Assembly: GCF_900113065.1 (NCBI RefSeq)
Contig: NZ_FOOA01000006.1
Location: 62,001-126,000 of the forward strand
Direction: 5' to 3'
From: Aureimonas phyllosphaerae
GTDB lineage: Bacteria; Pseudomonadota; Alphaproteobacteria; Rhizobiales; Rhizobiaceae
Length of the DNA: 64,000 nucleotides
How positions within the stretch are numbered: position 1 is the stretch's first letter; each line of letters begins with the position of its first letter. Of this stretch, positions 7,983-16,845 are shown in pieces. Position numbers and translations under genes: made by a program. A model generated the notes under the pieces. That model made no database searches and was not told the origin of the DNA. It saw only the letters and a program-made list of their open reading frames with translations.

Positions 7983-9314
7983 ATGAACGCGCTTTTCAAG
8001 CCTTTCCGCCGCGCCACCGCCGTGTTCGGCCTGGTCGCCGGCCTGTCCTGCAGCCTCGTCTCGCTGGCCCAGGCCGTCGAGATCAAGGAGGTGACGAGCC
8101 CCGGCGGCATCCACGCCCTCCTCGTTGAGGACTATACCAACCCGTTGATCGCCATGCGCTTCGCCTTCAAGGGCGCGGGCTCGACGCAGGACGCGCCCGG
8201 CAAGGAGGGCACGGCGAACCTCCTGTCCGGTCTCCTCGACGAGGGCGCGGGCGACATCGACAGCGCGGCGTTCCAGGCCAAGCTCGATGAACTCGGCGTC
8301 TCGCTTTCGTTCGATTCGAGCTACGACAACTTCTCCGGCAACTTCCGCACCATCGTCGAGAACGAGGACGCGGCCTTCGACCTTCTGCGCCTTGCGGTCA
8401 ACGAGCCGCGCTTCGATCAGGAGCCCGTCGAGCGCATCCGCGGCCAGCTTCTCGCCGGCATCGTGGCCAACGAGCAGGATCCCGGCACGCTGGCGGCCAA
8501 GGCCTTCCGCTCGACCGTCTTCCCCGGCCATCCCTATGCGCGCCCCTCGGAAGGCACGGTGGACACGCTGAAGACCGTGACCGCCGACGACCTGCGGGCC
8601 TTCCGCCAGAAGACGTTCGGCCGCGACAACCTCGTCGTCGGCGTCGTCGGGGCGATCGACGAGGCGACGCTGAAGAGGCGCCTCGACGAAATCTTCCTGC
8701 CGCTGCGCGAGAAGGCAGACCTCGTCCCGGTCGCCGACATCCAGCCGGTGACCGGCAAGCAGGACAACGTCGCGCTCAACCTGCCGCAGACGCAGATCCA
8801 GTTCGCGCTGCCGGGTGTGAAGCGCGATGCGCCGGAGTTCTTCGCCGCCTATCTCGCCAACCACATCCTCGGGGGCGGCACGTTCGATTCGCGCCTCTAC
8901 AAGGAGATCCGCGAGAAGCGCGGCCTTGCCTACGGCGCGGGCTCGTATCTCACCAACTACGACCATGCCGCGATGCTGGCGGGCTCCACCGCCACCCGCG
9001 CCGACAAGGCGCAGGAGAGCATCGCGATCATCCGGGCCGAGCTGAAGCGCCTCGCCGACGAGGGCCCGAGCCAGGAAGAGCTCGACCGCGCCAAGGCTTT
9101 CGTGAAGGGCTCCTACGCCGTCCAGAACCTGTCGTCGTCGCTCTCGATCGCCTCGACGCTGGTCGGCATCCAGCTCGACGATCTCGGCACCGACTATATC
9201 GAGCGGCGCCAGGGCCTGATCGACGCGGTGACGCTGGACCAGGTGAAGGCCGAGGCCAAGCGGCTCCTGTCGGTCGATCCGACGATCATCACGGTCGGCC
9301 CGGCCGACGCCTGA
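7983..9314 (+). CDS. M16 family peptidase-like protein, non-catalytic partner
   Basis: This 443-residue secreted protein has an M16 fold but no HxxEH; the corresponding segment reads LLSGLLDEGAG. It keeps the C-terminal RLYKEIREKRGLAYG signature, whose Arg and Tyr hold substrate in the partner's active site in this family. A signal peptide (FGLVAGLSCSLVSLAQA) precedes the mature part. It lies directly after the active M16 gene, so a heterodimer is expected. The same frame stays open for more than 1.9 kb upstream through rsmD and the first M16 gene; that part is a shadow of those genes, and ATG 7983 after GGATCC is the credible start. Confidence 0.9.
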   Translation: MNALFKPFRRATAVFGLVAGLSCSLVSLAQAVEIKEVTSPGGIHALLVEDYTNPLIAMRFAFKGAGSTQDAPGKEGTANLLSGLLDEGAGDIDSAAFQAKLDELGVSLSFDSSYDNFSGNFRTIVENEDAAFDLLRLAVNEPRFDQEPVERIRGQLLAGIVANEQDPGTLAAKAFRSTVFPGHPYARPSEGTVDTLKTVTADDLRAFRQKTFGRDNLVVGVVGAIDEATLKRRLDEIFLPLREKADLVPVADIQPVTGKQDNVALNLPQTQIQFALPGVKRDAPEFFAAYLANHILGGGTFDSRLYKEIREKRGLAYGAGSYLTNYDHAAMLAGSTATRADKAQESIAIIRAELKRLADEGPSQEELDRAKAFVKGSYAVQNLSSSLSIASTLVGIQLDDLGTDYIERRQGLIDAVTLDQVKAEAKRLLSVDPTIITVGPADA

Positions 9315-9322
9315 GCCGCGGC

Positions 9323-10240
9323 GTGACCGTCTCCGATACCGAGCGGCCGTCCCTCGTGGGCGGCCGATCCGCGTCCGAGACCCGGATCGGTCTGGCGCTC
9401 GGCGGGGGCGGGGCGCGCGGGCTCGCCCATCTCCATGTGCTCGCCGCCTTCGAGGACCTCGGCCTTTCCCCGAGCCGTATCGCCGGCGCCTCGATCGGCG
9501 CGATCGTCGGGGCGGCGGCTGCGAGCGGCTTCTCGGCCGCCGCGATCGAGGACCACGTCCTTGCGGTGCTCGCCACGCGCCGGCACGTCTTCGGCACGCT
9601 CTGGCGCACCCGGCCGCCGACGCTCGCCGAATTCCGGGCCGAGGGGGGCTTTCGTCTCGGCCAGCTCAATGCCGAGCGGGTCGTCGGCGCCTTCCTGCCG
9701 CTCGGGCTGCCCATTGGCTTCGACGGGCTCGCCATCCCGCTGACCGTGATGGCGACGGATTTCTACGGCGGGCTCGAATGCGCCATCGAGGCGGGCGACC
9801 TCGTCAGCGCGCTCGCCGCCTCGGCGGCGCTCCCGGCGCTGTTCCGGCCGGTGCGGCGCGACGACTTGGTGCTGGTCGACGGCGGCATCACCAATCCCCT
9901 GCCGTTCGACGTCTTCGGTGGTTCGGTGACCCATGTCGTTGCCTGCGACGTCACCGGCGCGCCGGAGCGCGGGGTGCTGCCGCTGCCGACGCCGGTCGAG
10001 GCGATGTTCGGGGCCTCGCAGCTGATGATGTCGGCGGTGATCCGGGCAAAGCTCGCCTGCACCGCGCCCGACATCCTCGTGCAGCCGCCGGTCTCGCCGT
10101 ACCGGGTGCTCGATTTCCTGCGCGCGCGCACGATCCTTCACGAGACGCGCGGCGTGCGCGAGGAGGTGAAGCGCCGGCTCGGCGACCTCCTCGACGTCCG
10201 GGGCGCTACTGCGTCGCCGCCTCTTCCAGAAAGCGCATGA
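9323..10240 (+). CDS. Patatin-like phospholipase family protein
   Basis: This is a serine acyl hydrolase of the RssA/patatin group. The oxyanion loop GGGGARG is followed by the nucleophile elbow GASIG with Ser at about residue 57, and the Asp of the catalytic dyad is in VDGG (about 186). No signal peptide is evident, so it is probably cytoplasmic or membrane-associated, and the lipid substrate is unknown. Translation starts at GTG 9323, 8 bp after the M16 gene, so it may belong to the same transcript. Its last 35 bp overlap the 3' end of the convergent topoisomerase gene. Confidence 0.9.
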   Translation: MTVSDTERPSLVGGRSASETRIGLALGGGGARGLAHLHVLAAFEDLGLSPSRIAGASIGAIVGAAAASGFSAAAIEDHVLAVLATRRHVFGTLWRTRPPTLAEFRAEGGFRLGQLNAERVVGAFLPLGLPIGFDGLAIPLTVMATDFYGGLECAIEAGDLVSALAASAALPALFRPVRRDDLVLVDGGITNPLPFDVFGGSVTHVVACDVTGAPERGVLPLPTPVEAMFGASQLMMSAVIRAKLACTAPDILVQPPVSPYRVLDFLRARTILHETRGVREEVKRRLGDLLDVRGATASPPLPESA

Positions 10241-11249
10241 GGCCGGTCTCGACCCGCGTCAGCCCCTCGCGCACCCGCCCCTTCATCAGGTCCGCCGGCA
10301 GGCGCTCCTCCTCGAAGGCCGCGACGATCTCGGGGTGAACGTAGGAGGCGCGCGCCACGGTCGGCGTGTTGCGCAGGAGTTCCGACACCGACTTCATGGC
10401 TTTGGCCACCGCCCGCTTGCGCTTGGGCGCCGTGTCCGCCTTCTCCGGCGTCACCTCCTCCAGAAGGAAGCGCAGCGCCTCGGCCGAGCCGTGGAAGGTG
10501 CGGAAGTCCTTGGCCGAGACTTTCTTGCCCGACGAGTCGCGCAGGTATTCGTTGAGGAGGGTGGCCGTCAGGTCCTTGGCCGCCGTCGCGCCCTTCTCGC
10601 GGAAGCGGAAGAGGCGCTTGGCGCCGCGCTCGCGGCGCATCCGGTCGAGCGAGCGCACCAGCGCCGGTTCGGCGATCTCGATGACATGCGCCTTGTTGGA
10701 TTTGCCGACGAAGCGCAGTACGGCACGCTTCTTGGCGATCTTCAGGTTCTCGCGGCGCAGCGAGGCGACGCCGCGACCGCCGTCCTTGGCGTATTTCTCG
10801 TGGCCGGGGCGCATGGCGGCGACATCGATGAGGCGCGCGGCCACCGCCGCCGTGCCGCGCCGGTCGGTGCCCTGGCGTTTCAGGTCGCGGGCGATGCGCT
10901 TTCGCAGCTTCGGCAGCGCCCGGCCGAAGCGCAGGAGCCGCTCGGTCTTGACCGCGTTGCGCACGTTCACCCAGTCGTCGTGGTAGCGGTACTGCAGGCG
11001 CCCCTTCTCGTCGCGCCCGGTCGCCTGGATATGGCCGTTCTCCTCGACGCAGATCTTCACGTCGCGCCAGGCCGGCGGCAGCACCAGCTTCTTGATCCGC
11101 GCCTTCAGCGTCTTGTCGGTGATCGTCTCGCCATTGGTGAAGCAGATGCGCTGCCCGCGCCCGTGCGGATGGATCTCGACGCCGAAGTCGGCGGGATCGA
11201 CGATGGTGAGGCCGAACCGTTCGGCGTGGAAGTCGAGGCGCTTGTTCAT
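10206..11249 (-). CDS. DNA topoisomerase IB
   Basis: This is a poxvirus-like type IB topoisomerase (347 residues) that relaxes supercoils through a 3'-phosphotyrosyl intermediate. The nucleophile is Tyr at about 303 in RASYVHPE; active-site Arg/Lys residues lie in GRALPKLRKRIARD and KSNKAHVIE, and the family RLFRFREKG block is present. An upstream in-frame ATG would add 47 residues of Arg/Ser-rich sequence unlike the family, so MNKRLDFHAE at 11249 was chosen. Type IB enzymes occur in only some bacteria and are accessory to TopA and gyrase. The gene is divergent from a small DUF2945 gene across 170 bp. Confidence 0.92.
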   Translation of the reverse strand: MNKRLDFHAERFGLTIVDPADFGVEIHPHGRGQRICFTNGETITDKTLKARIKKLVLPPAWRDVKICVEENGHIQATGRDEKGRLQYRYHDDWVNVRNAVKTERLLRFGRALPKLRKRIARDLKRQGTDRRGTAAVAARLIDVAAMRPGHEKYAKDGGRGVASLRRENLKIAKKRAVLRFVGKSNKAHVIEIAEPALVRSLDRMRRERGAKRLFRFREKGATAAKDLTATLLNEYLRDSSGKKVSAKDFRTFHGSAEALRFLLEEVTPEKADTAPKRKRAVAKAMKSVSELLRNTPTVARASYVHPEIVAAFEEERLPADLMKGRVREGLTRVETGLMRFLEEAATQ

Positions 11250-11419
11250 GGGGGCGGGGTTCACGTGGCGGATCAGCCGTCGGGAACGCGGCGTGGCGAA
11301 GCGCGGTTCCTGCCTCGTTGGGTGCGACCGAATGTCGGTGGACGACCGCTCGCAGGAGGGAACGCGACGGCCGGCTCGCGACTTGCCCACCCATCGAAAC
11401 GGATCAGCGAGAGCTTGCG

Positions 11420-11644
11420 ATGAGCACGGTTTCCAAGGGTGACACGGTCGAGTGGTCCTACGGCAAGGGCAAGGCCGAGGGGAAGGTCGAGGCGCGCTTC
11501 ACCAAGAAGGTGACGAAGACGATCAAGGGCAAGGAGATCACGCGCAACGCGTCGAAGGACGAGCCCGCCGTCCTGGTGAAGGCCAAGACCGGCTCGAAGG
11601 CGCTGAAGAGCGAGAGCGAGGTTCACAAGAAGAAGGCGCACTGA
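11420..11644 (+). CDS. DUF2945 (hypervirulence-associated TUDOR-like domain) small protein
   Basis: This is a 74-residue, Lys-rich, soluble protein. The pattern KGDTVEWSYGKGKAEGKV followed by a KTIKGKEITRNASKDEPAVLVK segment matches the DUF2945/HVA1 family, small proteins with a Tudor/SH3-like barrel that occur in bacteria and fungi. Molecular function is unknown. MSTVSKG is the credible start, since the longer open frame is Arg-rich leader. It is divergent from the topoisomerase IB gene, so the two may share a promoter region; whether they work together is speculation. Confidence 0.8.
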   Translation: MSTVSKGDTVEWSYGKGKAEGKVEARFTKKVTKTIKGKEITRNASKDEPAVLVKAKTGSKALKSESEVHKKKAH

Positions 11645-11685
11645 GCCGCGCCTGACGGCTTGACGAAGACCGAGCCGGCCGGCCT

Positions 11686-13524
11686 TCAGGTTGGTCGGCT
11701 CTCGCTCGAGTTGGCGAGATGGGCGGGCGCCGCGCCCCGCGGCTGGCGCACCCGCGCGCCGTCACCCTTCGGCTTGGTGAGGGGCTCGGGCGACACGCGG
11801 CCGCGGCCGAGCACCGTCAAGCCGGTTCCGGCGGTGCGGGCCTGCTGGAGCGCCAGGCGCTCGGCGTCGCGCCGGCGCACGTCCTCGACGATGCGGCCGG
11901 CCTCCTCGCGATCGAGCCCCAGCGCTTCAAGCGTCTTGCCGCCGAAGCGCAGCGCTGATTCCAATGTTTCGCGCAGCTCGAACGTCACCCCCCGCTCGCG
12001 AAGCGAGAGCGAGTGGTTGCGGTCGTAGGAGCGCGCGAAGATCGCGACGTTCGGGAATTCCGAATGGATGAGGTCGACGATCGCGTTGGTGGTCTCCGGC
12101 TTGTTGGTGCAGACGGCGACGATCTTGACCTGCCGGATGCCCGCTGCCTCCAGCACCGAGCGCCGGAGCCCCGAGCCGAAATAGATCCGGAAGCCGAAGC
12201 GGCCGGCGGCGCGGATGCGCTCGGCCGAGGAATCGATGATCGTCATCTCCAGCCCGCTCGATAGCATGACCTGCGCGGCCATCTGGCCGAAGCGCGAGAA
12301 GCCGATCATCAGGACATCGGACTGCTCGGCGCCGGAGAAGTCCTCCACCATCTCGTCGGCCCGCTCCTCGTCCGGCACGAGGCGGCGCGCCAGCCGGTCG
12401 GCGAGCGGCGTCAGCGCCATGGAGAGCGTCACGATGGAGACGAGGATCGATCCGGTCGCCCCGTCGAGGATCGCCGAGGCGGTTGCCGCCGAGAACAGGA
12501 CGAAGGCGAACTCGCCGCCCTGCGGCAGCACCAGCGACGTGCGCAGCGCCACGGCGTGGCTTTCGCCGAACAGGCGGCAGAGCGGGTAGAGGATCGCGGC
12601 CTTGGCCGCCATCAGCGCAGGAGCACCCAGAAGCACGATCCAGGCGTAGTCGGCGATGACAGTGAGATCGAGCGTCAGGCCGACGGCGATGAAGAACAGG
12701 CCGAGCAGCAGGCCGCGGAATGGGTCGATATTGGCTTCGAGCTCGTGGCGATAGGAGGACTCGGCCAGAAGGACGCCTGCGATGAAGGCGCCCATCGCCA
12801 TCGAAAAGCCCGCAAGGCCCATCAGGAGCGCCGAAGCCAGCACCACGAAGAGTGCGGCCGCGATCATCACCTCGCGCGCGCCGGAATTCGCCAGCACCCG
12901 GAACAGGGGGTTGATCAGGTAGCGGCCGACCACGACGAGCGCCACTAGTGCGCCCACCGAGCGCGCCATCGCCCACGGGTCGAAGGCGGCGGTGCTGTCG
13001 GTGCCGGGCGCCAGCACCGGCAGGATGGCGAGCAGCGGCACGATCGCGAGATCCTGGAACAGGAGGATCGAGAACGAGGTCTGGCCGAAACGCAGGTTAA
13101 TCTCGCCCGATTCCTCTAGAAGCTGCAGCGCGAAGGCGGTGGACGAGAGGGCGAGGCCGAAACCGATCACGACCGCCGCGTTCCAGCCGGGCAGGATCAG
13201 CGACAGACCGGCCGTCAGGATGCCGCCCGTCACCACGACCTGCGCGAGGCCGAGGCCGAAGATCTGCCGCCGCAGCGCCCAGAGGCGCGAGAGCTTCAGC
13301 TCCAGCCCGATGATGAAGAGGAGGAACACGACGCCGAGCTCGCCGATATGCAGAATCTCGTCCTGCCCGTGCTGCACGAGGCGAAGGATCGGCCCCATGA
13401 CGATGCCGGCGAAGAGATAGCCGAGGATGGTGCCGAGCCCGATCCGCTTGAACAGCGTGCCGGCCACGATGCCGCCGCCGAGGATCAGGAGGATCTCGAG
13501 AAACAGCGGTGCGGTCTCTGCCAT
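11686..13524 (-). CDS. CPA2 family K+/H+ antiporter with RCK domain (KefB/KefC/YbaL type)
   Basis: This is an inner-membrane monovalent cation:proton antiporter of 612 residues. The first 380 or so residues hold about a dozen hydrophobic segments of the Na_H_Exchanger family. From about residue 402 a TrkA-N (RCK) domain follows, with the nucleotide-binding loop GFSRFG and the downstream IIDSSAERI. The last 60 residues are a basic tail. Family members export K+ in response to ligands or electrophiles; which ion and ligand apply here cannot be read from sequence. MAETAPLFLEIL at 13524 puts the start directly at the first membrane segment. It is divergent from pmbA across 117 bp. Confidence 0.9.
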   Translation of the reverse strand: MAETAPLFLEILLILGGGIVAGTLFKRIGLGTILGYLFAGIVMGPILRLVQHGQDEILHIGELGVVFLLFIIGLELKLSRLWALRRQIFGLGLAQVVVTGGILTAGLSLILPGWNAAVVIGFGLALSSTAFALQLLEESGEINLRFGQTSFSILLFQDLAIVPLLAILPVLAPGTDSTAAFDPWAMARSVGALVALVVVGRYLINPLFRVLANSGAREVMIAAALFVVLASALLMGLAGFSMAMGAFIAGVLLAESSYRHELEANIDPFRGLLLGLFFIAVGLTLDLTVIADYAWIVLLGAPALMAAKAAILYPLCRLFGESHAVALRTSLVLPQGGEFAFVLFSAATASAILDGATGSILVSIVTLSMALTPLADRLARRLVPDEERADEMVEDFSGAEQSDVLMIGFSRFGQMAAQVMLSSGLEMTIIDSSAERIRAAGRFGFRIYFGSGLRRSVLEAAGIRQVKIVAVCTNKPETTNAIVDLIHSEFPNVAIFARSYDRNHSLSLRERGVTFELRETLESALRFGGKTLEALGLDREEAGRIVEDVRRRDAERLALQQARTAGTGLTVLGRGRVSPEPLTKPKGDGARVRQPRGAAPAHLANSSESRPT

Positions 13525-13641
13525 GGCCGGCTCCGGAGGATGACCGGCGCGGGCGCGCCGGGCGCGGCGGCTTGACGACGGCTTGAAGGCAGCCAATGGC
13601 ATAATAGATGGTGCGGATGCAAAAGGTTCGGCGGTTTCCCC

Positions 13642-14979
13642 ATGAATGACGACATCGGACGGCTCGAAGACCTCGGGGTACGCCTGATCGGGGCCGCGAG
13701 GCGGGCCGGTGCGGATGCGGCGGATGCCGCCGTGGTGCGCTCGCGCTCGCAGGGCGCGCAGGTGCGCATGGGCAAGCTGGAGGAGCTGGAATCCTCGGAG
13801 AGCGACGACCTGTCGCTGCGCGTCTTCGTCGGCGGGCGGGTCGCGACCGTCTCGGCCGACCTTCGCGCCGACATGGATCGCCTGGCTGAGCGCGCCGTCG
13901 CCATGGCGCGCGTCTCGCCAGAAGACCCCTATGCCGGCCTTGCCGACCCGGCGCTGCTTGCCCCCGACCGGCCCGACCTCGACCTCTTCGACCCGACCGA
14001 GATCTCGAGCGAGGCGCTGATCGATACGGCGCGCGAGATGGAGGACGCCGCGCTCGGCGTGCCGGGCGTCACGAAATCGGGCAGCGCCTCGGCGAGCTAC
14101 GGCGTCACCGGGCTCGTGCTCGTCACCTCGACCGGCTTTTCCGGCTCGCGCCAGCGCTCCGGCTTCTCGCGCTCAGTCAGCGCGGTGGCGGGCGAGGGTA
14201 CCGGCATGGAGCGGGACTACGACTTCGATTCACGCATCCATGCGGCCGATCTCGAGGACGCGACGGCCATCGGCCGGCGCGCCGGCGAGCGGGCGGTGCG
14301 CCGGGTCAACCCGCAGAAGGTGGCGACCGGCCGCTATCCGATCGTGCTCGATCCGCGCGTCTCGCGCGGGCTGATCGGTAGCCTTCTCGGCGCGATCAAC
14401 GGCGCGGCGATCGCGCGCGGCACGAGCTTCCTGAAGAACCGCATGGGCGAGCGCGTGCTGCCGCCCGGCCTCGACCTCGTGGACGAGCCGCGCCTTCAGC
14501 GCCGCGCCGGCTCGCGTCCGTTCGACGGCGAGGGTGTCGGGGGCGAACGCCTCGCCCTCGTCGAGGACGGCGTGCTGCGCCACTGGATCCTCGACAGCGC
14601 CACGGCGCGCGAATTGAAGCTTCAGACCAACGGCCGCGCCTCGCGCTCGTCGTCCGGCGTCTCGCCCTCCTCGACCAACGTCACGCTGACGCCGGGCGCC
14701 CGGTCGCCGGAGGCGCTCGTCGCCGACACGCATTCGGGCATCTACGTCACCGAGATGATCGGCTCCGGCGCCAATCTCGTGACCGGCGACTATTCGCGCG
14801 GCGCGTCCGGCTTCCTGATCGAGAACGGCCGTCTGGCCGGTCCCGTGTCGGAGTTCACCGTCGCCGGCAACCTCCTCGACATGCTTGCCGCCATCGAGCC
14901 GGCCGACGATCGCGACGAGCGCTTCTCGGTCGTGGTGCCGACGCTGCGGATCGGCGAGATGACGGTGGCGGGACGCTGA
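13642..14979 (+). CDS. pmbA: TldD/PmbA family metalloprotease component (PmbA/TldE)
   Basis: This 445-residue protein aligns with PmbA (TldE): an N-terminal alpha/beta domain with LRVFVGGRVATVSADL, a middle with LDPRVSRGLIGSLL, and a C-terminal barrel ending in the GEMTVAGR-type motif. PmbA partners TldD in a heterodimeric zinc protease that degrades unfolded peptides and matures some microcins. PmbA itself lacks the HExxxH found in TldD, and I see none here. The tldD gene is not in this window. An inositol-phosphatase-family gene follows 2 bp after the stop, an arrangement common in alphaproteobacteria. Confidence 0.92.
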   Translation: MNDDIGRLEDLGVRLIGAARRAGADAADAAVVRSRSQGAQVRMGKLEELESSESDDLSLRVFVGGRVATVSADLRADMDRLAERAVAMARVSPEDPYAGLADPALLAPDRPDLDLFDPTEISSEALIDTAREMEDAALGVPGVTKSGSASASYGVTGLVLVTSTGFSGSRQRSGFSRSVSAVAGEGTGMERDYDFDSRIHAADLEDATAIGRRAGERAVRRVNPQKVATGRYPIVLDPRVSRGLIGSLLGAINGAAIARGTSFLKNRMGERVLPPGLDLVDEPRLQRRAGSRPFDGEGVGGERLALVEDGVLRHWILDSATARELKLQTNGRASRSSSGVSPSSTNVTLTPGARSPEALVADTHSGIYVTEMIGSGANLVTGDYSRGASGFLIENGRLAGPVSEFTVAGNLLDMLAAIEPADDRDERFSVVVPTLRIGEMTVAGR

Positions 14980-14981
14980 GC

Positions 14982-15767
14982 GTGACCGACGCCCTCGCCG
15001 ATCTCGACCTCCTGCGCGAGGTCGCGGCGGAAGCCGGGCGGATCGCCGCGCGCTTCTGGCGCCGCGACCCCCGCGTCTGGTGGAAGGGGCAATCCCCGGT
15101 CTCCGAGGCCGACCTCGCGGTCGACGCCTATCTCAGTTCCGCCCTCCTTTCGGCCCGGCCCGGCTACGGCTGGATCTCGGAGGAAACCGCCGCGCGCCCC
15201 TCGGACGGCGGCGAGGAGCGCTTCTTCGTGGTGGACCCGATCGACGGCACGCGGGCTTTCCTGCGCGGCGAGCCGACTTGGTGCGTGTCGATCGCCGTGG
15301 TGTCCGGCGGCCGGCCGGTGGCGGGTGTCCTCGACGCGCCCTCGCTCGGCGAGGTCTTCGCCGCGTCCGCGGACGGCGCGGCCGAGCTGAACGGCACGGC
15401 GATCGCGGTGCGCTCAAGCGGCGGGCCTGGGGAGACGCTGCACCTGTCGATGCCCGAGCCGATGCGCCGGCAGATCGCGGGCCGAACCGCAGGGCCTGTC
15501 GACTACGCACCCAACATCCCCTCCCTGGCGCTGCGGCTCGCCATGGTCGCCTGCGGCCGGCTCGACGGGACGCTGGTCGGCGCGCGCGCCAACGACTGGG
15601 ACATCGCCGCCGCCGACCTGATCCTGGAGCGGGCCGGCGGGGTCCTCGCGGGGCTGGACACCGGGCCCCACCTTTACAATCCCGTCCCCAGAAGGCATGG
15701 CGTTCTGGTCGCCGGCGCGCCGGATATCGTGGAGCGCCTTCGCGCCTACGCCGCTCTCGCGGCCTGA
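14982..15767 (+). CDS. Inositol monophosphatase/3'(2'),5'-bisphosphate nucleotidase (CysQ-like)
   Basis: This is a Mg2+- and Li+-dependent sugar/nucleotide phosphatase of 261 residues. The metal-binding motifs are complete: SEE in WISEET (about 64-69), DPIDGT (about 85-90) and WD in NDWDIAAADL (about 206-207). CysQ-type members hydrolyse 3'-phosphoadenosine 5'-phosphate, while SuhB-type members act on inositol phosphates; the sequence alone does not settle which. A GTG start at 14982, 2 bp behind pmbA, implies translational coupling, and a DUF4170/acyltransferase/waaA/lpxK run follows in the same direction. Confidence 0.88.
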   Translation: MTDALADLDLLREVAAEAGRIAARFWRRDPRVWWKGQSPVSEADLAVDAYLSSALLSARPGYGWISEETAARPSDGGEERFFVVDPIDGTRAFLRGEPTWCVSIAVVSGGRPVAGVLDAPSLGEVFAASADGAAELNGTAIAVRSSGGPGETLHLSMPEPMRRQIAGRTAGPVDYAPNIPSLALRLAMVACGRLDGTLVGARANDWDIAAADLILERAGGVLAGLDTGPHLYNPVPRRHGVLVAGAPDIVERLRAYAALAA

Positions 15768-15817
15768 CGAAACTCCCGGCGGCGCCCAGGCCCGCCCGCA
15801 ACATCGGATCCCGTTTC

Positions 15818-16054
15818 ATGGTCAGCGAAGCCGAGCCCCGCCAGCGCCTCCATCTCGTGTTTGGCGGCGAGCTTTCCTCCCTCCAGGGCGTCGATTTCCG
15901 CGACCTGTCGGCGCTCGACGTCGTCGGCATCTTCCCCGACTACGCCTCGGCGCTCGCCGCCTGGCGCGGCAAGGCGCAGGCCACCGTGGACAACGCCTCG
16001 ATGCGCTATTTCATCGTCCACCTTCACCGCCTGCTCGACCCCGAGACGGTCTGA
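15818..16054 (+). CDS. DUF4170 domain protein
   Basis: This is a 78-residue soluble protein with the conserved blocks RLHLVFGGEL, LDVVGIFPDYASA and RYFIVHLHRLLDP of the DUF4170 family, which as far as I know is largely restricted to alphaproteobacteria. No function is known. It sits between the cysQ-like gene and the lipid A acyltransferase-like gene, a conserved neighbourhood in related genomes by my recollection, which hints at a role in the envelope. The open frame upstream belongs to a shadow of the cysQ-like gene; ATG 15818 gives the family length. Confidence 0.85.
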   Translation: MVSEAEPRQRLHLVFGGELSSLQGVDFRDLSALDVVGIFPDYASALAAWRGKAQATVDNASMRYFIVHLHRLLDPETV

Positions 16055-16074
16055 CGGACCGGGCGCCGTCGCGC

Positions 16075-16845
16075 GTGGACGAGATCGCGGGTTCGGGCGG
16101 GAGCAAGGCGCCGCGCAAGCGCTGGCGCGTGCGCCTGCAGCGGCGCTCGAAGGCCTGGCTGCGCTCGCGCACGGCCGTCGGCCTCGGCGCCGGCGTCATC
16201 CACGGCGCGCTGCGCTTCATCCGCCTCGCCCAGCGCACCGCGCCCGGCTCCAGCGACTTCCGCGCCATCCTCACCCGCCATCATCCCGCCATCGTCGGCC
16301 TGTGGCATGGGCAGCATCTCCTGGCTCCCTTCTTCCGGCCGATCGAACTCCCCTATGTCGCCCTCCTGTCGCGCAGCGCCGACGCCGAGATGAACGCCGC
16401 CGTGGTGGAGCGCTTCGGCATCGGGACGGTGCGCGGGTCTGGTGGCCGCGTGCGCGAGGCGGTGCGCGAAAAGGGTGGGGCGAGGGCGCTGATCCAGCTG
16501 CGTCGCAGCTTGGGCGAGGGCTTCGGCGTCTGCATGATCGCCGACGTGCCGAAGGGCACGCCGCGCGAAGCGGGGCTCGGCATCGTCACGCTCGCCAAGC
16601 TGTCGGGGCGCCCGATCATCCCGAGCGCGGCGGTCACCAGCCGGCGTCATGTCGTGAAACGCAGCTGGGACAAGACGACGCTGCCCCTGCCGTTCGGGCG
16701 CATCGCCGTCGTCATGGGCGATCCAATCACCGTGCCGCCCGACGCGGGGCCGGAGGAGATGGAGCGCCTGCGCGCCGCCATCACGCGCGCCATCGAGGCC
16801 GCCAACGAGAAGGCCCTCGCCCTGGCCGACGGAGACCGGCCATGA
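16075..16845 (+). CDS. DUF374 family lysophospholipid/lipid A acyltransferase-like protein
   Basis: This is a predicted membrane-associated acyltransferase of about 256 residues. The conserved GLWHGQHLLAPF segment and the SRSADAE and GSGGR blocks identify DUF374 (LPLAT superfamily), with a WHG in place of the usual HxxxxD. The genes that follow are waaA and lpxK with 4-bp overlaps, so a step in lipid A or Kdo-lipid A acylation is likely. No ATG lies near the start of homology; GTG 16075, 20 bp after the DUF4170 stop, is the best candidate, and the exact N-terminus is uncertain. The N-terminus is very basic. Confidence 0.85.
   Translation: MDEIAGSGGSKAPRKRWRVRLQRRSKAWLRSRTAVGLGAGVIHGALRFIRLAQRTAPGSSDFRAILTRHHPAIVGLWHGQHLLAPFFRPIELPYVALLSRSADAEMNAAVVERFGIGTVRGSGGRVREAVREKGGARALIQLRRSLGEGFGVCMIADVPKGTPREAGLGIVTLAKLSGRPIIPSAAVTSRRHVVKRSWDKTTLPLPFGRIAVVMGDPITVPPDAGPEEMERLRAAITRAIEAANEKALALADGDRP

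Noticed and set aside
13570-13620. TTGACG and CATAAT as a promoter between the antiporter gene and pmbA
   Set aside because: The spacing between the two boxes is about 22 bp, too long for a sigma-70 promoter, so I did not list it.
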